15,745 nucleotides of DNA from Anaerotignum sp. (GCA_020024255.1 JAHHTX010000047.1:1-15745), one strand, 5' to 3'; positions 1-8,577 are shown, counted from the stretch's first letter. Notes: generated from the letters alone by a model not told the origin. Numbers and translations are program-made.

Positions 1-120
1 TTGGAACTTCTGCTTTATTCTTCTGTCTGCTCGTCAAAGCCTTGAATGAAATGAGACTTTGTCGACACCCTCTGGTAGTCCCATAGGAACTACCTGTACG
101 CTTTCCATTTTCAAAATTGT
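1..120. other. Window edge, no gene identified; small hairpin
   Basis: This stretch lies downstream of luxS. It holds a 9-bp inverted repeat with a 3-base loop (arms 74-82 and 86-94, one G-T wobble). The hairpin is not followed by a T-run on either strand, so it is a poor intrinsic terminator. On the minus strand the short reading frames are all interrupted: one gives about 24 residues and another shows a stop in the middle. It could be the edge of a dispersed intergenic repeat, but no second copy is visible in this window. Confidence 0.3.
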
Positions 121-606
121 TTATACATTCTGTCTGGGGTAAACCATATTGGCATCTGTCAACTGTTCCAGAACTTCTTCCAAGAATTTTTCACATTCAA
201 TTTTTGTCACCTGCAAATTATGGTCGAGGTAATTTCCGCACATTTCCGCCTGTGCCGCAGGAATCTCCCCATCAAATTCTGCCATATAGCGGAAGGATTC
301 CGTAATAATATCTGCTACGTCACGAGATTCCAAATCTCCTTTAAAAATCACATACATACCAGTACGGCAACCCATTGGTCCTACATAAATAGTCTTGTCT
401 GCCCACTCCTTGTTGCCTCTGAAAAATGTTGCCATCAGATGTTCAATGGTGTGCATGATAGAAGTATCCAAAACCATTTCATGATTGGGCTCTTTTATTC
501 TTACATCGAAAGTTGTCACAACACTGTCCCCTACTTGATCTTTTCTGGATACATAAATTCCACGCAAAAGACGATTATGATCAATACCAAAACTTGTTAC
601 ATCCAT
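121..606 (-). CDS. luxS: S-ribosylhomocysteine lyase (autoinducer-2 synthase) LuxS
   Basis: LuxS cleaves S-ribosylhomocysteine to homocysteine and DPD, the precursor of autoinducer-2, in the cytoplasmic activated-methyl cycle. The 161-residue product has the usual family length. The metal site is complete: HTIEH at residues 52-56 supplies two histidines and the catalytic Glu55, and Cys123 in the MCGNY segment supplies the third ligand. Cys80 in GPMGCRTGMY matches the catalytic cysteine. The ATG at 606 is chosen because a strong AAGGAGGAAG ribosome binding site sits just upstream. The frame stays open back to a TTG at 675, but that part overlaps the promoter. The gene lies 108 bp behind topA with its own promoter. 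No other methyl-cycle gene, such as one for the nucleosidase that makes the substrate, is adjacent. Identification is very secure. Confidence 0.97.
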   Translation of the reverse strand: MDVTSFGIDHNRLLRGIYVSRKDQVGDSVVTTFDVRIKEPNHEMVLDTSIMHTIEHLMATFFRGNKEWADKTIYVGPMGCRTGMYVIFKGDLESRDVADIITESFRYMAEFDGEIPAAQAEMCGNYLDHNLQVTKIECEKFLEEVLEQLTDANMVYPRQNV

Positions 607-610
607 GTTT

Positions 611-620
611 CTTCCTCCTT
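611..620 (-). promoter_or_regulatory. luxS ribosome binding site (decides the start)
   Basis: The minus strand reads AAGGAGGAAG four bases before the ATG at 606. It supports the short LuxS start over the in-frame TTG at 675. Confidence 0.85.
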
Positions 621-646
621 CTTTTTCGTTATTATACTTTTCCTTT

Positions 647-675
647 ATTTTACCTTTTTTTACAAAATATTTCAA
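647..675 (-). promoter_or_regulatory. Sigma-A-type promoter of luxS
   Basis: On the minus strand a TTGAAA -35 box (670-675) is followed by a 17-base spacer and a TAAAAT -10 box (647-652). This predicts a start near 640 and a leader of about 35 bases. It suggests luxS is transcribed independently of topA, although no convincing terminator separates the two genes and read-through is possible. Confidence 0.7.
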
Positions 676-714
676 CAGATCTGATCATAACTTCTCAGAT
701 ACAAAGCATCATTT

Positions 715-2937
715 TTATTCTTTCTGCTCCTTTTGTTCCTCCGTTGTTTCCTGTACATAACCACATTTTTCATTGGAGCAAACAATTTTGGGATTTTTCT
801 TTCCCTTTTCTTCTAAGAAGCTGCCGCATTTCGGACATTTTTCTCCTGTTGGCTTATTCCAAGACATAAATCCGCATTCAGGGTTATTTTCACACCCATA
901 ATAAGCTCTGCCTTTTTTTGTTTTCTTAATCAGCACCTTACCGCCACATTCAGGGCAGTCAACACCTGCTTCCTCAAAGAAGGGCTTGGCATTCTGACAA
1001 TCCGGAAAACCGGGGCAGGCAAGGAATTTCCCATATCTGCCGTATTTGATGACCATGTTTCTACCACATTTCTCACAAATAACATCGGTCACTTCATCTT
1101 TAATTTCCACTTTTGCCAGTTTTTCCACTGCATCGTCAACAGATTTTTTAAAATTGGGATAGAAGTCACGAATAACCTGTTTCCATTCTTCATGGCCCAT
1201 TTCCACTTCGTCCAAACGCTTTTCCATATTCGCCGTAAAGTCAATGTCTACAATATCGGGGAAATATTTCTTCATAATTTCATTGACCACTTCTCCAAGT
1301 TCTGTAGGATACAGATTTTTGGCTTCTTTTGTCACGTAATTTCTTGCCTGAATCGTCGTCAGGGTAGGTGCATAAGTACTGGGACGCCCTACGCCAATTT
1401 CCTCCAACATTTTAATGAGGGAAGCATCTGTATATCGGGCAGGCGGCTGTGTAAAATGCTGTTCTGGCAGAATTTCCGCAGGATGCAGTACATCTCCTTC
1501 CTGCAATACAGGCATCTGCACTTCTGTTTCTTCTTCTCCTTTGCTGTATACTTGTAAGAAACCGCTGAATATTGGTCTGGAACCGGAAGCACGGAAGCTA
1601 TACTCCCCTGCTGTCATACGCACCTGCATGGTATCATACAAAGCAGGGCTCATCTGGCTTGCCACAAATCGCTCCCAAATCAGCTTATATAATTTATATT
1701 GGTCTTTGGTCAGGGATTCCTTAATGCTGTCCGGTGTGCGTAATACATTGGTGGGGCGAATGGCTTCATGAGCATCTTGTGTCTTGCCTTTGGATTTATA
1801 TACCATTCTCTGAGGATTAACAAATTCCTCACCATATATTTCTTTAATATACTCCACAGCCGCTTGGTAGGCTTCATCGGAAATACGGAAAGAGTCTGTA
1901 CGAATATAAGATACCAAACCCACTGTGCCCTCTCCCTTAATATGAATCCCTTCATAAAGTTGCTGTGCAATCATCATGGTCTTTTGGGTTGCCATATTCA
2001 AGTATTTGCTGGCTTCCTGCTGCATGGTACTTGTGGTAAAGGGTGCAACGGGTTTTTTCTGGCGTTTTCCCTTTTTCACTTCTTTAATGAGGAAATCCTT
2101 TTTTTCCACATGAGATAAAACTTCCTGTACCACAGCTTCGTTTGGCAGTTCCATTTTTTCTTCATGCTTACCATAAAATTTCGCTTCAAAGGTTTTACCG
2201 TTTTTGTCGGTTAAAAATGTGCTGATTGTCCAATACTCCTCTGGAATAAAGCTGCGAATTTCTTCTTCTCTGTCGCAGACAATACGCAGTGCCACAGACT
2301 GTACACGCCCACCACTCAAGCCTTTTTTTACCTTTTGCCACAAAAGGTCACTAATGGTATATCCCACCATTCTGTCAAGGACACGTCTTGCCTGTTGTGC
2401 GTCTACCAAGTCCATGTCAATATCCCTTGCTTCGGAAATGGAGCGTTTTACGGCTGTTTTTGTAATTTCATTAAAAGTAATACGGCTTACTGGTTTATCC
2501 GCATCTAGTTTTAAGGCATGAAGCAAATGCCAGCTAATTGCCTCCCCCTCACGGTCAGGGTCAGTTGCCAGATAGACTTTGTCTGCACTTTTGGCGTCCT
2601 TTTTTAGTTTACCGAGCAAATCTCCTTTTCCCCGAATGGTAATGTATTTCGGTTCAAAATCATGCTCAATATCTACCCCCATCTGACTTTTGGGCAAGTC
2701 CCGAATATGCCCCATAGAGGCTTCTATTTTATAGCTGTCCCCCAAAAATTTGCCAATGGTATTTGCTTTCGCAGGTGACTCTACAATCACCAGATATTTT
2801 TTCCGCTTTGCACGTTTAGTAGTTTTCTTTGCCGTTTTTTTCGTTTCTGCTTCTGCCTTGGTTTTTTTTGAAGGTTGTATATCTGCCTGTTCCCCTTCTA
2901 TCATCATTTCCGTTGTATTTTCATCTGTCATTGCCAT
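715..2937 (-). CDS. topA: DNA topoisomerase I (type IA)
   Basis: This enzyme relaxes negative supercoils by cutting one strand through a tyrosine linkage. The 740-residue protein shows the expected order. A TOPRIM domain starts near residue 47 with ESPAKANTIGKFLG (Glu53) and the acidic DPDREGE motif (residues 126-132). The catalytic tyrosine is Tyr344 in SYIRTDS, and the IGVGRPSTYAPT segment follows at about 514-525. Three C-terminal four-cysteine zinc ribbons begin at Cys621, Cys661 and Cys701. A lysine/alanine/threonine-rich extension of about 46 residues precedes TOPRIM, and the protein ends in a charged Glu/Gln/Lys tail. The ATG at 2937 is preceded by AGGAAGG about 13 bases away, a slightly long spacing; a second ATG lies two codons in. 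The gene starts 23 bp after dprA ends, so the two are almost certainly co-transcribed. Confidence 0.97.
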   Translation of the reverse strand: MAMTDENTTEMMIEGEQADIQPSKKTKAEAETKKTAKKTTKRAKRKKYLVIVESPAKANTIGKFLGDSYKIEASMGHIRDLPKSQMGVDIEHDFEPKYITIRGKGDLLGKLKKDAKSADKVYLATDPDREGEAISWHLLHALKLDADKPVSRITFNEITKTAVKRSISEARDIDMDLVDAQQARRVLDRMVGYTISDLLWQKVKKGLSGGRVQSVALRIVCDREEEIRSFIPEEYWTISTFLTDKNGKTFEAKFYGKHEEKMELPNEAVVQEVLSHVEKKDFLIKEVKKGKRQKKPVAPFTTSTMQQEASKYLNMATQKTMMIAQQLYEGIHIKGEGTVGLVSYIRTDSFRISDEAYQAAVEYIKEIYGEEFVNPQRMVYKSKGKTQDAHEAIRPTNVLRTPDSIKESLTKDQYKLYKLIWERFVASQMSPALYDTMQVRMTAGEYSFRASGSRPIFSGFLQVYSKGEEETEVQMPVLQEGDVLHPAEILPEQHFTQPPARYTDASLIKMLEEIGVGRPSTYAPTLTTIQARNYVTKEAKNLYPTELGEVVNEIMKKYFPDIVDIDFTANMEKRLDEVEMGHEEWKQVIRDFYPNFKKSVDDAVEKLAKVEIKDEVTDVICEKCGRNMVIKYGRYGKFLACPGFPDCQNAKPFFEEAGVDCPECGGKVLIKKTKKGRAYYGCENNPECGFMSWNKPTGEKCPKCGSFLEEKGKKNPKIVCSNEKCGYVQETTEEQKEQKE

Positions 2938-2960
2938 TATCTCTCATCATCCTTCCTCTT

Positions 2961-4055
2961 TTATACTTCTCTGATATATCCTGCTTGTCTGCGTTTTCGG
3001 ATATGCCCTGAAATTTCCAAAAGAGAAAGCATATATTGCACATCCTGAATGTTATAGTTTAATTTATGGCTGATTTCTTCTGCACACATAGGCTCTGTTT
3101 CAGAAAGCAGTTCGTATATCGCCTGTTCCTCCGGAGAAAGATTTTCCGCCATTTTCTTCGTGTAACTTTCCTGTTCTCCTTTTTTGTAGGAGATGCCTAA
3201 TTCAAATAAAATATCGCCGGATTCTGTAATGGCAGGGCATCCCTGTTTCAGCAAATTATTTGTTCCCTGACTCAATGGACTGGTTACATTACCGGGTACT
3301 ACAAAAACATCTCTGCCACTTTCCAGTGCCAAATCTGCTGTAATCAAAGTACCGCTTTTTTTACCTGCTTCCACCACTACAATCATTTTGCAAAGACCGC
3401 TAATGATACGATTTCTGTGGGGAAAGTGGTATGCTACTGCCGGTGTTTTCGGTGGATATTCAGTCAACACACACCCGTGATTGATAATACTCTCCATGAG
3501 TTCTCTGTTTTCCGGCGGATAGCAGACATCTACACCACAGCCCAGCACAGCAATAGTTCTGCCACCACCATCTATAATGCCTCGATGTGCCATAGAATCA
3601 ATGCCTTTTGCCATTCCGCTGACTACAATAACATTGGTTCTGCCCAATTCCTTTGTCATACGGTATGTCACAGATGCGCCGTATTGAGAACATCTTCTGG
3701 CACCAATGACACCAACCTTGTCAATTTCATCTTCCGGCAGTTCTCCCCGTACATAAATACCAAGAGGTGGATTATAAATCTGATTCAGCAAATAGGGAAA
3801 ATCCCGATGATAACAGGAATAAAAGGAAATGGCTTTTTCTTCCAGCTCCGCAATCCATTCATCTAGCTGTTCCGGGTCTCTGCTCTGCAAAATAGACTGC
3901 ACTGCTTTTGAAGAAAGCAAAGGGCAAGTGCTTATGGCTTCTGCGTCCGCTTTCCAAATAGCTTCCGCCGAACCAAAGTACTGCAAAAGTGCACGTGCCT
4001 TATTTCCCTGATGCACCATAAGTCGTGACAGCCACAGGAGATAATATTCCTCCAC
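2961..4055 (-). CDS. dprA: DNA processing protein DprA (Smf family)
   Basis: DprA binds incoming single-stranded DNA during natural transformation and loads RecA on it; homologues also occur in species not known to be transformable. The 364-residue protein has an N-terminal helical region (about 1-75) and the Rossmann-like DprA domain (about 80-290). That domain carries the motifs VGVIGARRCSQYG (114-126), SGMAKGIDSMAH (146-157), FPHRNRIISG (211-220) and KKSGTLITADLALESGRDV (232-250). A C-terminal winged-helix-like segment (about 306-360, with a helix rich in EEISHKLN) follows. Translation starts at a GTG with an AGGTGAGAGG ribosome binding site just upstream. The gene leads the dprA-topA pair and is divergent from comM, another gene linked to transformation. 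Confidence 0.95.
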   Translation of the reverse strand: MEEYYLLWLSRLMVHQGNKARALLQYFGSAEAIWKADAEAISTCPLLSSKAVQSILQSRDPEQLDEWIAELEEKAISFYSCYHRDFPYLLNQIYNPPLGIYVRGELPEDEIDKVGVIGARRCSQYGASVTYRMTKELGRTNVIVVSGMAKGIDSMAHRGIIDGGGRTIAVLGCGVDVCYPPENRELMESIINHGCVLTEYPPKTPAVAYHFPHRNRIISGLCKMIVVVEAGKKSGTLITADLALESGRDVFVVPGNVTSPLSQGTNNLLKQGCPAITESGDILFELGISYKKGEQESYTKKMAENLSPEEQAIYELLSETEPMCAEEISHKLNYNIQDVQYMLSLLEISGHIRKRRQAGYIREV

Positions 4056-4181
4056 TTTCCTCTCACCTGCCTTTGTAATTCCTAGCCAAAAACAACCTGC
4101 TTCTTTACCTGAACAATTCGTTTAAAATCCAGACATCCTCAAATAACAGGAATCGGCATATATTTATCACTTCATGCGATT

Positions 4182-4210
4182 TATTTATTGATTGCTGATT
4201 ATTGCTTCAA
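4182..4210 (-). promoter_or_regulatory. Candidate promoter for dprA-topA
   Basis: On the minus strand a TTGAAG box (4205-4210) is followed by a 17-base spacer and TAAATA (4182-4187). It would give a leader of about 120 bases before the dprA GTG. The region is very AT-rich, so a chance match is possible. Confidence 0.35.
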
Positions 4211-4352
4211 AAATTTCTTATAGAGAAATATTGTTTTAAAGTTACGCAATCTACTATATATGCTTTTTCCCAAAAATTCAATGGCTTTTTCATATAATTT
4301 TGTTTTTTTTGTGAATTCACTCGTTTCCCATCGTCGAGATAGATAAAATTCA

Positions 4353-4381
4353 TTGCACTTTTTCGTAAATATTGTTATGAT
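4353..4381 (+). promoter_or_regulatory. Sigma-A-type promoter of comM
   Basis: TTGCAC (4353-4358), a 17-base spacer and TATGAT (4376-4381) lie 31 bases ahead of the comM ATG. The leader would be about 25 bases and contains an ATGAGGA ribosome binding site. Confidence 0.75.
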
Positions 4382-4412
4382 GAAAAGAAAAAACAGGAAA
4401 TGAGGAATTTGT

Positions 4413-5945
4413 ATGCTTGCGATCGTTAACAGTTCTGCGCTCTTAGGCATAGATGGCTATCATGTAAATGTAGAAGTAGACCTCAGCAGCGGTCTGCCTT
4501 CTTTTGATATTGTGGGACTACCGGATTCTGCCGTAAAAGAATCCAGAGAACGGGTTCGTACTGCCATTAAAAACTCAGGAATTACCTTCCCTACCAAAAG
4601 AATTACGGTAAACCTTGCACCAGCAGATACCAAAAAGGAAGGGGCATCTTTTGACCTTCCCATTGCTGCAGGGATTCTTTCCTGTATGGAAATCGTACCC
4701 TGTCATGCTTTAGCAGACGTATTGCTTTTGGGCGAACTTTCTTTGGACGGCTCTGTTCGTCCCGTAAATGGTATTTTGCCTATGGTGTACAGTGCCATGC
4801 AGGAAGGCATTGCAAAATGTATTGTGCCTTTTGAAAATGCAGAGGAGGCTGCTTTGGTAGAGGGAATGCACGTATTTCCGGTCAAAAACCTCAAAGAGCT
4901 TGTGGAATTCTTGACCGAAAAAAACAACATTACCCCCTTTCTTTTGGACAAAGCACATCTTTTTGCAGATACCGACGAGGAAAATCTCTTGGACTTCTGC
5001 CATGTGAAAGGGCAGGAAAATGTAAAACGTGCATTGGAACTTGCAGCGGCAGGCGGACATAACGTCCTGATGATTGGTCCACCGGGTTCTGGCAAAACCA
5101 TGCTTGCCAAACGGTTTCCCAGCATACTCCCTGACCTGACTTTTGAAGAAAGCATTGAAATTACGAAAATATACAGCGTAGCCGGACTGTTGCAGAACAG
5201 AAACTCTCTGCTTCGCAAACGTCCTTTCCGTTCCCCACATCACACCATTTCCGCCTCTGCCCTCATCGGTGGTGGCAGAATCCCAAAGCCGGGAGAAGTT
5301 TCTCTTGCCCATAATGGTGTACTATTTCTGGACGAACTGCCAGAATTTCAAAGGACGGCTTTGGAAGTCATGCGGCAGCCTATGGAAGATGGAAAAGTAA
5401 CCATTGCCAGAGTCAACGGCACATTGACTTTCCCTTCCGACTTCATGCTGATTGCAGCCATGAACCCTTGTCCTTGCGGTTTTCTGGGTTCTGGCGATAA
5501 ATGCCGATGTACCCAAAACGAAATTTCCCGCTACCAAAGCAAAATCAGCGGTCCACTTTTAGACCGTATTGATTTGATGATCGAAATGCCCGCTGTAAGC
5601 TATGAGGATTTAGAAAACAGCACAGGTGGCGAAACTTCGGCAGAAATCAAAAAACGTGTAGTTGCCGCCCATAAAATACAGTTAAAACGTTATGAAAACG
5701 AAGGGATTTTCTTCAATGCACAGCTAAATGCTTCGCAGATTGAACGCTACTGCAAATTGGGAGAAAAAGAACGGGAACTTTTGAAAAAGGCTTTTTCCCG
5801 GATGGATATGAGTGCAAGAGCCTACCACAAAATATTGAAGGCAGCCAGAACTGCTGCCGACTTGGATAGCAGTGAGGATATCATGGTACGCCACATTGCA
5901 GAAGTACTGCAATATCGCTCTCTGGACAGAAAATATATGATGTAA
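4413..5945 (+). CDS. comM: YifB/ComM family Mg-chelatase-like AAA+ ATPase
   Basis: ComM is a helicase-like AAA+ protein that, in studied bacteria, promotes branch migration when transformed DNA is integrated; in many Firmicutes its role is untested. The 510-residue length is typical. An N-terminal Lon-protease-like domain (about 1-170, with VGLPDSAVKESRERVR at 34-49) is followed by the ATPase core: Walker A GPPGSGKTML (222-231), Walker B VLFLDELPEF (303-312), and a cysteine-rich NPCPCG insertion with further cysteines to residue 366. The C-terminal Mg-chelatase-type domain follows (about 410-505). The ATG at 4413 has GAGGA six bases upstream. The gene is divergent from dprA, whereas in many Clostridia the yifB-dprA-topA genes run in one direction. 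A YoaK-like gene follows after 15 bases and is probably co-transcribed. Confidence 0.95.
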   Translation: MLAIVNSSALLGIDGYHVNVEVDLSSGLPSFDIVGLPDSAVKESRERVRTAIKNSGITFPTKRITVNLAPADTKKEGASFDLPIAAGILSCMEIVPCHALADVLLLGELSLDGSVRPVNGILPMVYSAMQEGIAKCIVPFENAEEAALVEGMHVFPVKNLKELVEFLTEKNNITPFLLDKAHLFADTDEENLLDFCHVKGQENVKRALELAAAGGHNVLMIGPPGSGKTMLAKRFPSILPDLTFEESIEITKIYSVAGLLQNRNSLLRKRPFRSPHHTISASALIGGGRIPKPGEVSLAHNGVLFLDELPEFQRTALEVMRQPMEDGKVTIARVNGTLTFPSDFMLIAAMNPCPCGFLGSGDKCRCTQNEISRYQSKISGPLLDRIDLMIEMPAVSYEDLENSTGGETSAEIKKRVVAAHKIQLKRYENEGIFFNAQLNASQIERYCKLGEKERELLKKAFSRMDMSARAYHKILKAARTAADLDSSEDIMVRHIAEVLQYRSLDRKYMM

Positions 5946-5960
5946 CAAAGGAGAATTCTC

Positions 5961-6647
5961 ATGACACTCCATACCAATCAAATGTCCGATTCCTTCCGCT
6001 TAGGCATACTTCTTGCCTCTGTGGGCGGTTTTCTTGATGCTTATACTTATGTAGCCCGTGGACAGGTTTTTGCCAATGCCCAAACAGGGAATATGGTACT
6101 TATGGGACTACACTTGGCAGAAGGCAACGGACAAAAGGCTTTTTCCTACTTGATTCCCGTTCTTGCTTTTATGGCAGGTGTATTCATAGATGAGTGGATT
6201 AAACAGAAATTTTTCAAAACAAAGCTTCACTGGCGGCAGATTGTACTGCTCATTGAAATTGCAGCACTATTGATTGTGGTATTTCTTCCTTCAGGCCGTG
6301 GAGATTTATTTGCTAATGTTTTGGTATCTTTTATCTGTTCTTTGCAGGTGCAAAGTTTTCGCAAGGTACACGGTCTTCCCTATGCCACAACCATGTGTAC
6401 GGGCAATCTGCGAAGTGGTACAGAACATTTAGTACGCTATATCCAAACAAATGACACAGCCTATATGAAAAATTGTCTGTCTTATTATGGCGTTATTTTC
6501 TTTTTCATTTTTGGTGCTGGTATTGGTGTACCTTGTACAAAACGTTTTGGCAATCATGCAGTGTTCATCTGCTGTGCCCTTCTAATCTTCGCATTTTTCC
6601 TGCTCTTTATCAAAGAAAAAGAATTAAAAAAAGAAATAACAAAATAG
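5961..6647 (+). CDS. YoaK/DUF1275 family integral membrane protein
   Basis: The 228-residue protein is hydrophobic, with about six membrane segments (near 12-32, 62-78, 93-110, 115-132, 174-192 and 197-216). The family signature is clear in the first segment: GGFLDAYTYVARGQVFANAQTGN begins at residue 22. A second, related Thr-Gly-Asn motif occurs at MCTGNLRSGTEHL (145-157), suggesting two similar halves. The biochemical role of DUF1275 proteins is not established; transport is an inference from the fold. The ATG at 5961 is preceded by AAAGGAG at 5947-5953, and the gene starts 15 bases after comM, so co-transcription is likely. The stop codon lies at the start of a terminator stem shared with the converging gene. 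Confidence 0.85.
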   Translation: MTLHTNQMSDSFRLGILLASVGGFLDAYTYVARGQVFANAQTGNMVLMGLHLAEGNGQKAFSYLIPVLAFMAGVFIDEWIKQKFFKTKLHWRQIVLLIEIAALLIVVFLPSGRGDLFANVLVSFICSLQVQSFRKVHGLPYATTMCTGNLRSGTEHLVRYIQTNDTAYMKNCLSYYGVIFFFIFGAGIGVPCTKRFGNHAVFICCALLIFAFFLLFIKEKELKKEITK

Positions 6648-6678
6648 TCGGTGCTAAAAAGCACCGACTGTTTTATTC
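6646..6678. terminator. Bidirectional terminator between convergent genes
   Basis: A perfect 9-bp stem (AGTCGGTGC at 6646-6654 and its complement at 6661-6669) encloses a TAAAAA loop. T-rich sequence follows on the plus strand, and an A-run precedes it, giving a T-run on the minus strand. It serves both the YoaK-like gene, whose TAG overlaps the stem, and the LtaS-like gene, whose TAA is four bases away. Confidence 0.88.
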
Positions 6679-8577
6679 TTTCTTGTTTTCTTCTTTATAC
6701 ACTTGCAAATCATCTAAATATTTTTTCCCAATCAACTCATCGTAAGTCAACAAATCATGCAGCTCCAGAATACGTTCTCGCTCCTTGGGATCGCTGCCGG
6801 GCGTATACAAATCATAATAGCGACTCATCACCGGACTTACGCTATAGGCATCTAAAAGGAAATTGGTCTGCAAAGATTCCGGTGCACCAATATAATCTGC
6901 CATCAGTGCAGGCAACATATAAGGAGAAACCGGCTCTCCCTCCGCAAAATACTCATGCCCTGTATCATAATTGGTAAAGAGCAAATATGGTGTGCTGAAC
7001 ATCATAAATTTTTCTTCCTCTGTCCATTCTGCTGCTTTTGTTGAGTGAATTGCCCCTGCGGAAGTGTAAGGCGAAAATTCATCTCCCAGTGTAGGCAAAT
7101 GGTCGCCATACCAAAGAAGAACTGTAGGCTTTTCTCTCTGCATAATGTAATCATAAAGCGTCTTTAGTGCGGCATCAGAGTCCTTTGCCCCTTTGCAGTA
7201 ATTTTGCAGTGAAATGATTTCCCCTTCAGAAAGAGCATCACTGCTAACTTTAATGTCCCAGTCCTGCTCATCATATTTCTCCGTATACAAGCTGTGGTTC
7301 TCCATGGTAATTGCCATAATAAATGCACCTACATCATGGGGCTGTTCCAACTGGTAAATGATTTCCTCCGCAATGGTTTCGTCTGTAATATAAGGGCCGC
7401 TGTTCCAGTGCAGTTCTGTATGCAAATCATTTTCTCCATAAAATTTGTCAATGCCAATAAGCGGATACCCTTTATCTCTTTCATAAAAAGACTTTTGATA
7501 GGTATGAATCCCTAAAGTGTCGTATCCCATGGCTTTGTACAGTTGTGCATAAGAAAACGTCGGACTCTTGACAAATTGCTGATAGGGCATATTTCCCGTA
7601 GGCAGTGCACTGGTAGACATTCCTGTTAATATCTCAAATTCAGGACGAACAGTACCGCCACCAAAAGTGCAGGATACCATATCTCCGCTAGGATGCTTTG
7701 CCGCAATTTCTCTGTAGTTTTTCAAAGGGTCATCAGAAAATTCCACCCCTTCCAATTTCAAAGGGTCCCAAAAGGCTTCGGAAAGAACAACAATAATATC
7801 CGGGTGCTCCCAATCCGCCTCATGAAAAGGCTTTTGGGGAATATATTCCGCAAACTTCTTTTCTACAGATTCTTTTGTATAATTCTGTGGCGCAGAAAGT
7901 TCCAAAGAACCGAAATTCAATGCAAATGCCGTCAAAAAGCCATGAGTATCATAGAGCATATTTTGGCTTGCTGCTTTCTTCATGGAAATACCGAAAATAT
8001 CTTCATAACGGTTTCGGATTGCAGTATTCGTGGTCAGCACCACCAAAGCGATTAAAATTATAGGCGATACCAACATTCGCTTTTTGGAAACAAAAGGCAG
8101 CTCTGCCCCCATAAAATATAGCACCAGACAATAAAGTACCGTCAAAATCAGTATGCCCCAAAAAGGTGCAGGCAGGGAAACCGACCCCAGAAACTTAGTA
8201 AAACTGCCAATCTTCTTTGCAAACAGAAAGTCCCAAGGCAGAAAGTGTTCCTGCAAAATGGCATTTTTAAAGTAATCTATCAACGCCATAAGCAGAAAAA
8301 TCACTGCCGAAATACCTGCCGATGCCCAAATATGACGAAATAGAAATATAAGCACAAAATATATGCCGTACACCAAAATCAAGCTGTACACAAAAGAACC
8401 TATCTGATTCGTAACCAGCATTTTCAGCTGCTCCGTTGTACCAAAAGAAAGGTAATCCGTCACCAAAGTCAAAAATAAAGGGAAACCAAGTGCTGCCACC
8501 CACATAATGACCTGTGGAATTATTCCCGTGTGGAAAAACTGCCTGATTTCCTTTTTCCACCTTCTATCGTGATTCAT
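6673..8577 (-). CDS. LtaS-like membrane phosphoglycerol transferase (sulfatase fold)
   Basis: Proteins of this family transfer glycerol phosphate from phosphatidylglycerol, classically to build lipoteichoic acid outside the membrane. The 634-residue protein has about five N-terminal membrane helices (near 22-42, 60-80, 86-102, 139-157 and 168-184) and then an extracellular sulfatase-type domain (about 255-590). Visible active-site parts are Glu267 in VLSEAFWD, the nucleophile Thr309 in the GGGT segment followed by RPEFEILTG, His358 in GIHTY, and Asp492-His493 in YGDHLP. These match the manganese and catalytic residues of LtaS. Start is the ATG at 8577 with GGAGG six bases upstream and its own promoter. 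The acceptor cannot be read from sequence: it may make lipoteichoic acid or modify another glycan. No glycolipid synthesis gene is adjacent. Confidence 0.88.
   Translation of the reverse strand: MNHDRRWKKEIRQFFHTGIIPQVIMWVAALGFPLFLTLVTDYLSFGTTEQLKMLVTNQIGSFVYSLILVYGIYFVLIFLFRHIWASAGISAVIFLLMALIDYFKNAILQEHFLPWDFLFAKKIGSFTKFLGSVSLPAPFWGILILTVLYCLVLYFMGAELPFVSKKRMLVSPIILIALVVLTTNTAIRNRYEDIFGISMKKAASQNMLYDTHGFLTAFALNFGSLELSAPQNYTKESVEKKFAEYIPQKPFHEADWEHPDIIVVLSEAFWDPLKLEGVEFSDDPLKNYREIAAKHPSGDMVSCTFGGGTVRPEFEILTGMSTSALPTGNMPYQQFVKSPTFSYAQLYKAMGYDTLGIHTYQKSFYERDKGYPLIGIDKFYGENDLHTELHWNSGPYITDETIAEEIIYQLEQPHDVGAFIMAITMENHSLYTEKYDEQDWDIKVSSDALSEGEIISLQNYCKGAKDSDAALKTLYDYIMQREKPTVLLWYGDHLPTLGDEFSPYTSAGAIHSTKAAEWTEEEKFMMFSTPYLLFTNYDTGHEYFAEGEPVSPYMLPALMADYIGAPESLQTNFLLDAYSVSPVMSRYYDLYTPGSDPKERERILELHDLLTYDELIGKKYLDDLQVYKEENKKE

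Larger units (their letters stand above)
4056..4412. other. Divergent AT-rich control region between dprA and comM
   Basis: No gene is supported in these 357 bases. They carry a clear comM promoter on the plus strand and a weaker candidate for dprA on the minus strand. A 6-bp inverted repeat lies between them (ATTTCT at 4213-4218 and AGAAAT at 4224-4229, 5-base loop), placed where a shared regulator could bind; that role is speculation. An 83-codon minus frame (4199-4450) overlaps the start of comM and has no family-like content. Confidence 0.5.

Noticed and set aside
607..675. N-terminal extension of LuxS from an in-frame TTG at 675
   Set aside because: It overlaps the -35 and -10 boxes, while the ATG at 606 has an excellent ribosome binding site and gives the usual LuxS N-terminus.
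220..684. Plus-strand 154-codon frame
   Set aside because: It is the antisense shadow of luxS, with unlikely composition and no initiation signals.
4199..4450. Minus-strand 83-codon frame in the dprA-comM gap
   Set aside because: It overlaps the comM promoter and start, has low-complexity AT-rich content and no ribosome binding site or family likeness.
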